A DNA stretch of 37,594 nucleotides from Devosia naphthalenivorans (GCF_003056355.1 NZ_PYVW01000006.1:155001-192594); one strand, 5' to 3'. Shown: positions 9,731-18,914, numbered from the stretch's first letter. The notes: generated by a model from the sequence alone, not told the origin. A program made the numbers and translations.

Positions 9731-11998
9731 TCAAACCGGCAGGTTCTGCTTCTCCACCCACTCCTGCAGCAATTGGCGGATGCTAACGCCGTCCGAGCCG
9801 TCGCTGAGGGCAGCGCCCACGGCCAGTTGGATGGGCCGCAGATCAAGGTTCAGCACCAGCTCCTTGATCGGGCCGATGGAAGCCGGGCCCATGGAAAGGC
9901 GCGTCATGCCAATGGCCATCAGCGCCAGCGCCTCGAGCGGCCTGCCGGCCAATTCGCCACACATGGTGATGGGAATATTGTAGCGCCGCGCGGCATCGAC
10001 GATGAGCCGAATGGCGCGCAGGCGCGGAATGCCGATGGGATCGTAGTTTTTCGCGACGCGCGGATTGGAGCGGTCCGATGCGGTCAGGAACTGCACCAGA
10101 TCGTTGGACCCAATCGAAACGAAATCGGCTTCGGGCAGCAGTTGATCGAGTTCGAACAGCAGCGAGGGCACTTCCACCATCACGCCCAGTTCCAGCCGGC
10201 TGGGCACGGGCTTGCCGGCGCGGCGCAGGCGCTCGACTTCCTTGTGCACGACCATGCGGGTCTGGGTGAATTCGAAGGTCTCGGTGACCATGGGCACCAA
10301 AATCTTGAGTGGCCGGCCATTGGCCGCCAGCAGCAGGGCCCGCACCTGCGTGCGCAGCAGGCCCGGCCGCTCCAGCCCGAGCCGGATCGAGCGGAACCCC
10401 ATGGCCGGGTTTTCCTCGGTCATCGAGCGCTGGTAGGGCAAAACCTTGTCGCCACCGATATCGAGCAGGCGAAACACCACCGGCCGCTCGCCGGCAATGG
10501 CCATGGCTTCGGCGTAAAGCTCCTGCTGTTCCTGCAGGCGCGGCAGCTTGCTCGCGATCATGAACTGCAATTCGGTGCGGAACAGCCCGACGCCGGCCGC
10601 GCCCGTATCATCGAGCATGGGCAGGTCGGCGACCAGCCCTGAATTGTGCAGCAGCGTGATATCGACGCCGTCTTTGGTGATGCTCGGCTTGTCCTTGAGG
10701 GCGGCATAATGGGCGCGCCGCTTGGCGGTGACGCGTACCTTGTCGACATAGGCCTGCTCGATGTCGGGCGTCGGGCGCAGATGCACCACGCCCGCGCTGC
10801 CATCGAGGATGATGTCATCGCCCGTTTCGCACATGGACACGATAGATTGTGCCTGGCCAACCGCCACCATGCCGAGCGAACGGGCGACGATGGCGACGTG
10901 CGCGGTCGCGCCGCCTTCTTCGAGCACCACGCCGCGCAGCTTGCTGCGGTCATATTCCAGCAGTTCCGCCGGCCCCATATTGCGCGCGACCAGAATGGCG
11001 TTATCCGGCAATTCCTTGCGGCCCAGAGCCTGGCCATCGCCGGTCAGTACGCGCAGCAGCCGGTTGGCCAGATCGTCCAGATCATGCAGCCGGTCGCGGA
11101 TATAGGGATCGGTCTGGCGCATCATGCGGGCGCGGGTATCGTTCTGCACCCGCTCGACGGCCGCTTCGGCGGAAAGACCATTGTCGATCGCCTCGGTCAG
11201 CCGATGCACCCAGCCCCGGTCATTGGCAAACATGCGGTAGGTTTCGAGAATTTCGCGATGATCGCTGCCGCCGGCCATGTCGCCATGGTCGAGCATTGCA
11301 TCGATCGATACGCGCATTTTCTCCAGCGCGTTCTCCAGCCGGATTTTTTCGACTTCGGTATCTTCGGCGATGAAATTGGTCACGACCACGCGCGGGTCGT
11401 GCAGAACCACGGTGCCCAGAGCTATGCCATCGGTGAAGCTCACGCCGGTAAACATTCGCGGTCGCCTGAGATCGATATCGGAGCCCGGCTTGATCAGATT
11501 GTCGAAGTCGGAGGTGGCGATCATCTCGGCCAGGATTGTGGCCGTAGTCAGCATCGCCTCGGTCTCGTCCTCGCCATAATGACGCCGCTCGGCGTTCTGG
11601 ACGACAAGGACGCCCAGCATCTGGCCGGCGCGCAGCACGGGCACGCCCAGGAACGCGTTGTATTTTTCTTCGCCCGTTTCGGGGCGGTAGGCGAAACCGG
11701 GATGGCTGGTGGCGTCCTCGAGCGACAGCGGCTCGGCTTCGGCGGCGATCAGCCCGACCAGCCCTTCACCCAGGCGCAGGGTGGTCATGTGAACCGATTC
11801 GGCGGCGAGGCCCCTGGAGGCAAACAGCTCCAGCGCGCCATCGTCGCGCAATACGTAGAACGAGCACACATCGGCGCGCATATTGTCGGCGATCAGGCCG
11901 ACAATCTTGTCGAGCCGAGCCTGCGAAGCCAGCGGCTCGGCCATCGTCTCGCGCAATTGCCGCAGCAGCACCCTTGGGCCGCCGATGGTCGTGACCAT
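9731..11998 (-). CDS. ptsP: Nitrogen-PTS enzyme I (PEP-protein phosphotransferase with GAF domain)
   Basis: A 755-residue EI-Ntr. It takes phosphate from PEP and passes it to NPr and then EIIA-Ntr, a regulatory chain that senses nitrogen status and affects potassium transport and metabolism. Residues 1-150 are a GAF domain. The phospho-histidine loop GGATAHVAIVARS lies near residue 367. The C-terminal PEP-binding barrel shows GVGLFRTELQFM, DIGGDKVLPY, SIGSNDLVQF and the catalytic-Cys motif MCGELAG. The frame extends to 12139, but that would overlap the end of lysC. The ATG at 11998 has AAAGGGG just upstream and gives the usual start (VTTIGGPRVLLRQLRETM). The gene follows lysC by 70 bp on the same strand, a common alphaproteobacterial pairing. 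Confidence 0.96.
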   Translation of the reverse strand: MVTTIGGPRVLLRQLRETMAEPLASQARLDKIVGLIADNMRADVCSFYVLRDDGALELFASRGLAAESVHMTTLRLGEGLVGLIAAEAEPLSLEDATSHPGFAYRPETGEEKYNAFLGVPVLRAGQMLGVLVVQNAERRHYGEDETEAMLTTATILAEMIATSDFDNLIKPGSDIDLRRPRMFTGVSFTDGIALGTVVLHDPRVVVTNFIAEDTEVEKIRLENALEKMRVSIDAMLDHGDMAGGSDHREILETYRMFANDRGWVHRLTEAIDNGLSAEAAVERVQNDTRARMMRQTDPYIRDRLHDLDDLANRLLRVLTGDGQALGRKELPDNAILVARNMGPAELLEYDRSKLRGVVLEEGGATAHVAIVARSLGMVAVGQAQSIVSMCETGDDIILDGSAGVVHLRPTPDIEQAYVDKVRVTAKRRAHYAALKDKPSITKDGVDITLLHNSGLVADLPMLDDTGAAGVGLFRTELQFMIASKLPRLQEQQELYAEAMAIAGERPVVFRLLDIGGDKVLPYQRSMTEENPAMGFRSIRLGLERPGLLRTQVRALLLAANGRPLKILVPMVTETFEFTQTRMVVHKEVERLRRAGKPVPSRLELGVMVEVPSLLFELDQLLPEADFVSIGSNDLVQFLTASDRSNPRVAKNYDPIGIPRLRAIRLIVDAARRYNIPITMCGELAGRPLEALALMAIGMTRLSMGPASIGPIKELVLNLDLRPIQLAVGAALSDGSDGVSIRQLLQEWVEKQNLPV

Positions 11999-12068
11999 AA
12001 CCCCTTTAGACGGCCCGCAAAGCCGCCCCCCTGAACTGGACGCAGGCTCTTGGTCCCCTCGACGGAGC

Positions 12069-13334
12069 TCAGGCGTCCTTCTTGTCCAAACCGTAATAAG
12101 TATGCAGGGCCCGAACCGCAAGCTCGGCATATTGTTCATCGATCAAGACGGAGGTCTTTATTTCCGACGTCGTGATCAGCTGGATGTTGATCCCCTTGTC
12201 GGCCAGGGCCTTGAACATGGAGGATGCGACACCCGCATGGCTGCGCATGCCGACCCCGACAACCGAGACCTTGGCACCGCCCTTGGAGCCGGAAAGACGC
12301 GCATATTCAATGCGATCGCCGGCGTTCTGCAGGGTCTTGACGGCCTTGTCGTATTCGCTGTCGGGCACGGTAAAGGTGATGTCGGTGGTCGCGCCATCGT
12401 CGGCGATGTTCTGCACGATCATGTCGACGATAATGCCTTGGTCCGCCAGCGTACCGAAAATGGCCGCGGCCACGCCCGGGTTGTCCTTGACGTCGCGCAG
12501 GGTAATCTTGGCCTCGGCCTTGGCGAGCGTCACGCCCGAAACGATCTGCTTTTCCACGATCTCATCCTCATCGCAAACCAGTGTGCCGGGAACCCCGGGC
12601 GTCCCGTCCGGCGCAATCTGTGGCGCATCGGGATCATCGAAACTCGAACGTACCAATAGAGGTACCTTGTATGCCATGGCCATTTCGACCGAACGGATCA
12701 TCAGGACCTTGGCGCCCAGCGACGCCATTTCCAGCATTTCCTCGAACGAAATCTTGGTCAGCCGCTGCGCCTTGGGAACGATGCGCGGATCGGTGGTGTA
12801 AACACCGTCTACATCGGTATAGATATCGCAGCGATCGGCCTTGACCGCAGCCGCCACCGCAACCGCAGATGTGTCCGAGCCGCCCCGGCCCAGCGTCGTG
12901 ATGCGGCCATGCGGGGAAATGCCCTGGAAGCCGGTAATGACAGGCACCCAGCCATCCCGCAGGCGCTTGTCGAGTTCGGTCGGGTCGATTTCGGCGATGC
13001 GGGCCGCGCCATGCGCGTCGTCGGTGCGGATCGGCACCTGCCAGCCGGCGAAAGATCGCGACTGGATACCCATTTCGCTGAGCACGATGGCCATCAGGCC
13101 CGCAGTCACCTGTTCGCCCGAGGCAACGACGGCGTCATATTCGCGCGCATCGTGCAGGGCGCTGGCTTCATTGACCCAGCCAACGAGCTCATTGGTCTTG
13201 CCCGACATGGCAGAGACCACCACAGCCACTTCGTGGCCGGCATCGACCTCGCGCTTCACATGCCGGGCGGCCTGACGAATCCGCTCGACGCTGGCCACCG
13301 ACGTGCCACCGAACTTGACGATAATGCGGGCCAA
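12069..13334 (-). CDS. lysC: Aspartate kinase
   Basis: LysC phosphorylates aspartate, the first step toward lysine, threonine, methionine and diaminopimelate. The kinase domain opens with IIVKFGGTSVAS (residues 4-15). Two C-terminal ACT domains (around NPGVAAAIFGTLADQGI and SHAGVASSMFKALADKGI) provide allosteric control by lysine and/or threonine. The frame is open to 13415. The TTG at 13334 is chosen because GGGGAAG lies directly upstream, because homologues start with MARI-KFGG, and because a good promoter (13370-13398) would place the transcription start downstream of the alternative ATG at 13391. The length is then 421 residues, normal for the single-chain enzyme. It is divergent from ubiG. 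Confidence 0.96.
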   Translation of the reverse strand: MARIIVKFGGTSVASVERIRQAARHVKREVDAGHEVAVVVSAMSGKTNELVGWVNEASALHDAREYDAVVASGEQVTAGLMAIVLSEMGIQSRSFAGWQVPIRTDDAHGAARIAEIDPTELDKRLRDGWVPVITGFQGISPHGRITTLGRGGSDTSAVAVAAAVKADRCDIYTDVDGVYTTDPRIVPKAQRLTKISFEEMLEMASLGAKVLMIRSVEMAMAYKVPLLVRSSFDDPDAPQIAPDGTPGVPGTLVCDEDEIVEKQIVSGVTLAKAEAKITLRDVKDNPGVAAAIFGTLADQGIIVDMIVQNIADDGATTDITFTVPDSEYDKAVKTLQNAGDRIEYARLSGSKGGAKVSVVGVGMRSHAGVASSMFKALADKGINIQLITTSEIKTSVLIDEQYAELAVRALHTYYGLDKKDA

Positions 13335-13369
13335 TTTCTTCCCCGAACTCCTGCCGAACCCGGCGGTAC

Positions 13370-13398
13370 GCTTTATGTTGCGGCGGGACATACGACAA
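13370..13398 (-). promoter_or_regulatory. Candidate housekeeping promoter of lysC
   Basis: On the minus strand TTGTCG (13393-13398) and TAAAGC (13370-13375) are separated by exactly 17 bases. The predicted start of transcription is near 13363, about 29 bases before the TTG start of lysC. This supports the shorter lysC protein. Confidence 0.55.
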
Positions 13399-13488
13399 AG
13401 ATGAAGGCCGATCAACTCCCTGCGACTGCCCGGCGTCTTGCCTCATCGGCCGTTGCGGGGCCATATGGGCGCAAACGGAGCCGACCCC

Positions 13489-14229
13489 ATGAGCCAAACC
13501 ACCATCAACGACGCCGAAATCGCCAAGTTCACCGCGATGGCCGAGGAATGGTGGGACCCCAAGGGCAAGTTCAAGCCGCTGCACAAGCTCAACCCCGCGC
13601 GGCTGAGCTATATTCGCGAACACCTGCTGACTCATTTTGTCCTGGACGGCACCGCCATGCGCCCGTTCGAAGGCCTGCGCATCCTCGATGTCGGGTGTGG
13701 CGGAGGCCTGTTGTGCGAGCCGCTGGCGCGGTTGGGCGCTGCTGTCACCGGCATCGATGCGGCCGAGCGCAACATCGCCATTGCCACCATCCATGCCGAG
13801 CAGTCCGGCCTTTCCATCGACTACCGCGTCACCACCAGCGAGGCGCTGGCGGCCGAAGGGCAGACCTTCGACATGGTGCTCAACATGGAAGTGGTGGAAC
13901 ATGTCGACAACGTGCCGCTCTACATGAAGAGCTGCGCCGATCTGGTGAAACGGGGCGGGTTGATGCTGACGGCCACCATCAACCGCACTTTGCGGGCTCG
14001 CGCCCTGGCGGTATTCGCCGCCGAACGCGTCTTGCGCTGGCTGCCGGTGGGCACCCATGACTGGAACAAGTTCCTGACCCCGGACGAAATCAAGACGCTG
14101 CTGGCGCGCAATGGCCTTGTCGTGACGGAGGAAACCGGCGTGGTCTACCATCCGCTGGGGGATGAATGGCGGCAATCGCCTGACATGGGCATAAACTATA
14201 TGATCATGTCGAGGCGTCCTGCGGTCTGA
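13489..14229 (+). CDS. ubiG: Ubiquinone biosynthesis O-methyltransferase
   Basis: UbiG carries out both O-methylations in ubiquinone synthesis. The 246-residue protein has the characteristic N-terminal stretch EEWWDPKGKFKPLHKLNP, which recognises the polyprenyl substrate and the membrane surface. The SAM-binding motif ILDVGCGGG ends near residue 73. Later motifs include MEVVEHVDN and the insert before GTHDWNKFLTPDE. The frame is open from 13438, but the ATG at 13489 is preceded by GGAG at eight-base spacing and gives the usual family start. It is divergent from lysC, a common alphaproteobacterial arrangement. No other ubi genes are in the window. Confidence 0.97.
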   Translation: MSQTTINDAEIAKFTAMAEEWWDPKGKFKPLHKLNPARLSYIREHLLTHFVLDGTAMRPFEGLRILDVGCGGGLLCEPLARLGAAVTGIDAAERNIAIATIHAEQSGLSIDYRVTTSEALAAEGQTFDMVLNMEVVEHVDNVPLYMKSCADLVKRGGLMLTATINRTLRARALAVFAAERVLRWLPVGTHDWNKFLTPDEIKTLLARNGLVVTEETGVVYHPLGDEWRQSPDMGINYMIMSRRPAV

Positions 14230-14288
14230 GGCACCTGTCGCGCTGGCAGATTTCGGCATAGTCTCGGGTAACCAGCCCCGGAGCTCCC

Positions 14289-14732
14289 ATGCGCCTCACC
14301 ATCCTCCTTGCATCCACCATTGCCTGCCTTGCCTTTGCCGCGCCCGCCTTGGCGCAAGGCGAAGAAGAGGTAATGGGCCAAATCGAAGACCTGCACGGGA
14401 TGTCGATCGAATTCGGCGAGGCGTTTGCAGAGTTGCAGGATGCGTTCCTGTTTGGTGATCCCTCAGGCATGGCAAGCCTGGGTGAATACCCCCTGCCCGT
14501 TCAAGCCAATGGGGAGGCCTATGATCTGCTCGAAGCGCAGGATCTGGTCGACAATTTCGACGCCCTGCTGACAACGGAAACGCAGGCCGCGCTTGCGAAC
14601 CAGGATTTCGATGACCTGATCGTCACCAGCGATGGCGTCGGCTTTGCCAATGGCGCGCTATGGATGAACCTGATCTGCGAGGATGACACTTGCGACAGCG
14701 CTTATTGGGCGATCACAGCCATCAACAATTGA
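14289..14732 (+). CDS. Small secreted protein of unknown function
   Basis: A 147-residue protein with a clear signal peptide: MRLTILLAST, then a hydrophobic core ending in PALA-Q, so cleavage is likely after residue 22. The mature part is acidic, with a short helix-rich start and then a block with PLPVQANGEAYDL and NFDALLTTETQAAL. The end reads WMNLICEDDTCDSAYWAITAIN. The two cysteines lie six residues apart and could form a disulfide in the periplasm. This layout resembles small periplasmic proteins found in many proteobacteria, possibly NTF2-like, but I cannot name a family or activity. It lies 59 bp after ubiG on the same strand and is followed by a palindromic repeat. Confidence 0.8.
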   Translation: MRLTILLASTIACLAFAAPALAQGEEEVMGQIEDLHGMSIEFGEAFAELQDAFLFGDPSGMASLGEYPLPVQANGEAYDLLEAQDLVDNFDALLTTETQAALANQDFDDLIVTSDGVGFANGALWMNLICEDDTCDSAYWAITAINN

Positions 14733-14780
14733 TCTCCGTGAGGATTGGGAGTCGAAGGGAGCCGCAACTCCCCGAGGAGT

Positions 14781-14868
14781 CCTCATGGTGAGCCTGTCGA
14801 ACCACGCGGGTTTGGCACCCAAACCTTCACTCGCCCGACCTCGTGGTTCGACAGGCTCACCATGAGGT
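14781..14868. repeat. Inverted pair of the CCTCATGGTGAGCCTGTCGA repeat
   Basis: CCTCATGGTGAGCCTGTCGA (followed by ACCACG) and its reverse complement are separated by a ~31-bp loop. The pair lies between the convergent ends of the 14289 and 14893 genes. Related units occur at 21376-21463 and 35062-35153. Each unit is itself an imperfect palindrome with 9-bp arms. Confidence 0.9.
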
Positions 14869-14892
14869 CTCTGATACTTTTGGGATAATCCT

Positions 14893-15276
14893 TCAGGCGT
14901 CCCGCTCGGCCTCGATGCCCGCCGCCAGCTCGAACGTTTCATCCGAAGACAGATCCGTCTGGCTCACATCCCCCACCGGTTCGCGGTTGCGGGGATTGCC
15001 CTGCAGCTGCCCCCAATTGTCCTGCCAACTCAGCCCGTCCTGCAGCGCAACGACGACTTCGCTGAAGCCATGCAGCGTCTTTGCGGCTTCGGCGGCGGCG
15101 AGCGCTTCGCCGATATCGTCATATTCTGCCTCATCGGCATCGATATCGCCCTTGGCTTCCCACCAGACCGCCGCTTTATACTGGCCCTCGGCATCGCATT
15201 CGATACCGACCGTCACCGCATCTTCGGTCATTTCCCCGACAGCTACCCGGCGGTAGGCTAACGCGCTCTGGTCCAT
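14893..15276 (-). CDS. Hypothetical small acidic protein
   Basis: A 127-residue protein with no recognised family. It is acidic and has no signal peptide or membrane segment. Residues 25-65 look like alternating beta strands (DAVTVGIECDAEG, YKAAVWWEAKGDID) followed by an acidic helix (EYDDIGEALAAAEAAKTLHGF). The last third is polar and probably disordered. A longer frame begins at a TTG at 15333, but the ATG at 15276 has GAGGAACGCTGG directly upstream and is preferred. It is divergent from ilvD, sharing a 167-bp promoter region that contains a perfect palindrome (15343-15361). Codon use matches its neighbours, so it appears to be a resident gene. Confidence 0.7.
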   Translation of the reverse strand: MDQSALAYRRVAVGEMTEDAVTVGIECDAEGQYKAAVWWEAKGDIDADEAEYDDIGEALAAAEAAKTLHGFSEVVVALQDGLSWQDNWGQLQGNPRNREPVGDVSQTDLSSDETFELAAGIEAERDA

Positions 15277-15342
15277 CCAGCGTTCCTCATGATTGCTGAT
15301 CGCATAACGCCAGCCCCACCCATTCGGATGCAAATCGGACCA

Positions 15343-15361
15343 GTACCGTACGGTACGGTAC
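15343..15361. promoter_or_regulatory. Palindromic operator-like site upstream of ilvD
   Basis: GTACCGTACGGTAC (15343-15356) is a perfect 14-bp palindrome, and the next five bases (GGTAC) extend it as an overlapping half-repeat. It ends 9 bp before the candidate -35 box of ilvD and lies in the divergent region shared with the 14893-15276 gene. Short GC-centred palindromes like this are typical of TetR- or GntR-family operators. The regulator is not encoded nearby. Confidence 0.5.
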
Positions 15362-15370
15362 GCATTTCCA

Positions 15371-15399
15371 TTGATCCGCGTCTGGAATGGGTCTAAAGA
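15371..15399 (+). promoter_or_regulatory. Candidate promoter of ilvD
   Basis: TTGATC (15371-15376) and TAAAGA (15394-15399) have an exact 17-base spacer. Transcription would start near 15406, giving a leader of about 38 bases that contains the GAGGAAA ribosome site of ilvD. There is no room for a classical leader-peptide attenuator. Confidence 0.55.
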
Positions 15400-15443
15400 G
15401 GAGCAAAGACGCGCGCAGGCGCCGCTACTTCCGAGGAAATATC

Positions 15444-17288
15444 ATGCCGGCATATCGTTCCCGCACCACCACCCATGGCCGCAACATGGCTGGCGCGCGT
15501 GGCCTCTGGCGCGCGACCGGCATGAAGGACGGCGATTTCGGCAAGCCGATCATCGCGGTGGTCAATAGCTTCACCCAGTTCGTGCCCGGCCACGTCCACC
15601 TCAAGGATCTCGGCCAGCTCGTGGCGCGCGAGATCGAGGCGGCGGGCGGCGTCGCCAAGGAATTCAACACCATTGCGGTCGATGACGGCATCGCCATGGG
15701 CCATGACGGCATGCTCTATTCGCTGCCCAGCCGCGATCTGATCGCGGACTCGGTGGAATACATGGTCAACGCGCACTGCGCCGACGCCATGGTCTGCATC
15801 TCCAACTGCGACAAGATCACCCCCGGCATGCTGAACGCTGCCATGCGCATCAATATCCCGGTGGTGTTCGTTTCGGGCGGCCCGATGGAAGCCGGCAAGG
15901 CCATGCTCAAGGGCAAGCTGCAGGCGCTCGATCTGGTCGACGCCATGGTCATGGCCGCCGACGAGCACTATACCGACGAAGAAGTGCAGGCCGTGGAAGA
16001 AGCCGCCTGCCCCACCTGCGGCTCCTGCTCGGGCATGTTCACCGCCAATTCGATGAACTGCCTGACCGAGGCGCTGGGCCTGTCCCTGCCCGGCAACGGT
16101 TCGACCCTCGCCACCCACTCCGACCGCAAGCGCCTGTTCCAGGAAGCCGGCCATCTGATCGTCGATCTGGCCAAGCGCTGGTACGAGCAGGACGATGCTT
16201 CCGTGCTGCCACGCTCCATCGCCACCAAGGCGGCGTTCGAGAACGCCATGACACTCGATATCGCCATGGGCGGCTCGACCAATACGGTGCTTCACATCCT
16301 CGCCGCTGCCCATGAAGGTGGCGTCGATTTCACCATGGACGACATCGACCAGCTCTCCCGCAAGGTGCCCGTGCTCTGCAAGGTCGCACCGGCCAAGAAC
16401 GACGTCCATATGGAAGACGTGCACCGCGCTGGCGGCATCTTCTCGATCCTGGGCCAGCTCGACCGCGCCAATCTGATCAATCGCAGCGAACCCACCATCC
16501 ATGCCGCGAGCATGGGCGATGCGCTCGACAAGTGGGATATCTCGCGCACCAATTCGGAAAGCGTGCGGCAATTCTTCATGGCCGCGCCCGGCGGCGTGCG
16601 CACCACGCAGGCTTTCTCGCAGTCCAACCGCTGGGCCGAACTCGACACCGATCGAGCCAATGGCGCCATCCGCTCGCCGGAAAACCCGTTCAGCAAAGAC
16701 GGCGGCCTCGCCGTGCTCAAGGGCAATATCGCCATCGACGGCTGCATCGTGAAGACGGCGGGCGTCGATGAATCGATCCTCAAATTCACCGGCCCGGCCC
16801 GCGTGTTTGAAAGCCAGGACGACACGGTCAAGGCGATCCTCTCCAACCAGATCAAGGAAGGCGACGTCCTCGTCATCCGCTATGAAGGCCCGCGCGGCGG
16901 CCCCGGCATGCAGGAAATGCTCTACCCAACGAGCTACCTCAAGTCCAAGGGCCTGGGCAAAGCCTGTGCGCTGCTCACCGACGGCCGCTTTTCGGGCGGC
17001 ACCTCGGGCCTTTCCATCGGTCACGTTTCCCCGGAAGCGGCCGAAGGTGGCACCATCGGGCTGGTGCGCGAAGGCGACACCATCGAGATCGACATCCCCA
17101 ACCGCACCATCAAGCTTTTGGTCAGCGATGACGAACTGACGCAGCGCCGCCACGATCAGGACCAGCTCGGCTGGAAGCCGGCCCACCCGCGCAAGCGCAA
17201 CGTAACCCAGGCCCTGCGAGCCTACGCGGCCTTCGCCACCTCCGCCGCCCGCGGCGCCGTGCGCGATCTGGGCAAGCTGGATAGCTAA
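15444..17288 (+). CDS. ilvD: Dihydroxy-acid dehydratase
   Basis: IlvD dehydrates 2,3-dihydroxy-isovalerate and 2,3-dihydroxy-3-methylvalerate, the third shared step of valine and isoleucine synthesis. The 614-residue protein starts [20 protein letters not shown]. It carries iron-sulfur cysteines Cys122 ([10 protein letters not shown]) and Cys195 ([11 protein letters not shown]). The segment [12 protein letters not shown] lacks the third cysteine of [2Fe-2S] enzymes, so it resembles the Escherichia-type [4Fe-4S] enzyme. The C-terminal domain has [19 protein letters not shown]. The ATG at 15444, with GAGGAAA upstream, is preferred over the longer frame from 15387. Two glycosyltransferase genes follow almost without a gap and are probably cotranscribed. 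Confidence 0.98.
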   Translation: MPAYRSRTTTHGRNMAGARGLWRATGMKDGDFGKPIIAVVNSFTQFVPGHVHLKDLGQLVAREIEAAGGVAKEFNTIAVDDGIAMGHDGMLYSLPSRDLIADSVEYMVNAHCADAMVCISNCDKITPGMLNAAMRINIPVVFVSGGPMEAGKAMLKGKLQALDLVDAMVMAADEHYTDEEVQAVEEAACPTCGSCSGMFTANSMNCLTEALGLSLPGNGSTLATHSDRKRLFQEAGHLIVDLAKRWYEQDDASVLPRSIATKAAFENAMTLDIAMGGSTNTVLHILAAAHEGGVDFTMDDIDQLSRKVPVLCKVAPAKNDVHMEDVHRAGGIFSILGQLDRANLINRSEPTIHAASMGDALDKWDISRTNSESVRQFFMAAPGGVRTTQAFSQSNRWAELDTDRANGAIRSPENPFSKDGGLAVLKGNIAIDGCIVKTAGVDESILKFTGPARVFESQDDTVKAILSNQIKEGDVLVIRYEGPRGGPGMQEMLYPTSYLKSKGLGKACALLTDGRFSGGTSGLSIGHVSPEAAEGGTIGLVREGDTIEIDIPNRTIKLLVSDDELTQRRHDQDQLGWKPAHPRKRNVTQALRAYAAFATSAARGAVRDLGKLDS

Positions 17289-17291
17289 GGC

Positions 17292-18089
17292 TTGCGCGCC
17301 TGGTACATCAATCTGGCCCATCGTACGGATCGAAGGGCTACGCTGGAAAGCCAGTTGCATCGACTTGGCATCGCGGCCGAAAGGGTTGATGCAACTCTAG
17401 CGAAGGATTTGCCGCCGCAACTGGTAGCACAGCATGCGGCGCTTGGTGCCCATACGCGGTTTTCGCTGCGAGAGTTCTCCGTCGGGGTCAGTCACGTGGA
17501 GGCTGCTCGGAGATTCCTAGCGACCGGCGAACAGCATGCTTTGATCCTCGAAGATGATATCGTTCTGTCCGGCAACCTGCCCAAACTGATCGCGATATTC
17601 GAGAGCGATAGCCAAGGCATCGACCTGCTTCGGATCGAGACGTTCAACCGGCCTTCGCAAATCTCGACAAAGTCCAAAGGTGAGCTTGCTGGCTATGCGC
17701 TGCACACCATACATGGTTGGGCATGGGGCGCTGCCGCCTACATCATCTCGCGGCAGGCAGCCCAAGCTTTGGTTGAGAACCCTAAAGTGCTCGACAACAT
17801 CATCGACCGCGTGCTTTACCGCCCGCACCGCACAATCCTCGGCCCCATCAAACGACGCCAGCTAGTGCCAGCCCTTGCCATCCAGGCCGACCGGATGGAA
17901 GGAGCGGTATGGGGCGCCGATAGCGACCTGACCGCGGGGCGCACCGAAGGTCTGTCCGCGCCCAAGCCTGGCTTGGCGAAGGCACTTGCAAACTTCGTAG
18001 ACGCCGAGATCACCATAGCGCTGCCCTCGGCCTTGCACCGCATCGCGGGGCTGTCGCACAAGCGCATTATTCCGTTCGACGGGGCCTAG
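17292..18089 (+). CDS. Glycosyltransferase family 25 (LPS-type), first of tandem pair
   Basis: A 265-residue GT25 protein. It opens with WYINLAHRTDRRATLESQL, the standard family start, and has SVGVSHVEAARRFL followed by ALILEDDIVL, the nucleotide-sugar/metal-binding acidic motif. A WGAAAYIISRQAAQAL block closes the core domain. Family members transfer galactose or similar sugars onto lipopolysaccharide or other cell-surface acceptors; donor and acceptor cannot be told here. The start is TTG at 17292, only 3 bp after the ilvD stop, with TAAGG overlapping that stop. Its second copy (18099-18914) follows after 9 bp. No other surface-polysaccharide genes are nearby. Confidence 0.88.
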   Translation: MRAWYINLAHRTDRRATLESQLHRLGIAAERVDATLAKDLPPQLVAQHAALGAHTRFSLREFSVGVSHVEAARRFLATGEQHALILEDDIVLSGNLPKLIAIFESDSQGIDLLRIETFNRPSQISTKSKGELAGYALHTIHGWAWGAAAYIISRQAAQALVENPKVLDNIIDRVLYRPHRTILGPIKRRQLVPALAIQADRMEGAVWGADSDLTAGRTEGLSAPKPGLAKALANFVDAEITIALPSALHRIAGLSHKRIIPFDGA

Positions 18090-18098
18090 AGCCAGGCC

Positions 18099-18914
18099 AT
18101 GCTCGCCTACTACATCAACCTTGATCGACGTCCCGAGCGCCGGGCCAGCATGGAGGCGCGCTTTGCCGCGCTCGGGATCGAGCACATGCGCATCGCTGCG
18201 CTGACACCCGCTGACGTCACCGAAGATCAGCGCCAGCGCTATTGCAATCCGCTCGCCTATCGCTGGCAGACCGAAGGCGAGCTTGCCTGCAGCCTGAGCC
18301 ACATCGCCGCGATGCGCGCGTTTCTAGCGACGCCGGCGCCATTCGCCGTCATCCTGGAAGACGACACGATCCTTTCGCCAGCACTCAAGCCTTTCCTCGA
18401 CCGCTTCCAGCAACAGCCCCCCAAAGTGGATGTGCTGCGCATCGAAACCGACAATTCGCGCTTACGCCTGCCCCCCGATCCGGAAACCAAACTCGGCGAA
18501 TTCAGCCTTTTCCGTCTCTTTGACGCTGGCGGCGGCGCTGCGGCATACATCGTCTCGCGCGCCGGCGCGGAGCGGATCGCTTCGGGCGAGGAGCTGCTGA
18601 TCGACCTGACCGACCAGGCGCTGTTCAACCCGAACGGGAAAATCTCCCGCACGCTGAAGGTTCTGCAAGCCGTACCCGCCCTTGCCATGCAGGAGGACCG
18701 CGCCGTCGGCAACACGGTTGATCGTGTGCACACCAGCGATCTACAACGTCTACGGCATGATCGGCGGAAACGCGACGGACACAATTTCTGGCGCCGGGCG
18801 GCGTTCAATTTCTACGACCTCGTCGAGCGCGACGTGATCAGGGCCGCACGGAAATACTGGAACAAGACCGTACACGGCGTCGCCAAGCACGAAATTCCGT
18901 TCAAGGCAGATTGA
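18099..18914 (+). CDS. Glycosyltransferase family 25, second of tandem pair
   Basis: A 271-residue paralogue of the preceding gene. It opens with AYYINLDRRPERRASMEARF and has ELACSLSHIAAMRAFL, the acidic motif FAVILEDDTIL and GGGAAAYIVSRAGAERI. The shared motifs appear in the same order at the same positions, but much of the rest differs, so the duplication is old or the genes arrived as a pair. The tail after residue 215 is basic and aromatic (HDRRKRDGHNFWRRAAFNFYDL) and could bind the membrane surface, which is inference. ATG at 18099; the ribosome site is weak, and translation may be coupled to the upstream gene. Confidence 0.88.
   Translation: MLAYYINLDRRPERRASMEARFAALGIEHMRIAALTPADVTEDQRQRYCNPLAYRWQTEGELACSLSHIAAMRAFLATPAPFAVILEDDTILSPALKPFLDRFQQQPPKVDVLRIETDNSRLRLPPDPETKLGEFSLFRLFDAGGGAAAYIVSRAGAERIASGEELLIDLTDQALFNPNGKISRTLKVLQAVPALAMQEDRAVGNTVDRVHTSDLQRLRHDRRKRDGHNFWRRAAFNFYDLVERDVIRAARKYWNKTVHGVAKHEIPFKAD

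Noticed and set aside
10646..12034. 462-codon open frame antisense to ptsP, with similar long frames antisense to clpB and prfA
   Set aside because: These mirror well-conserved genes and show no domain motifs or ribosome sites. They are shadows of GC-rich coding sequence.
15393..17360. 655-codon open frame antisense to ilvD
   Set aside because: The ilvD frame has every family motif. The antisense frame is Gly/Ala/Arg/His-rich with no family pattern and arises from high GC at third codon positions.
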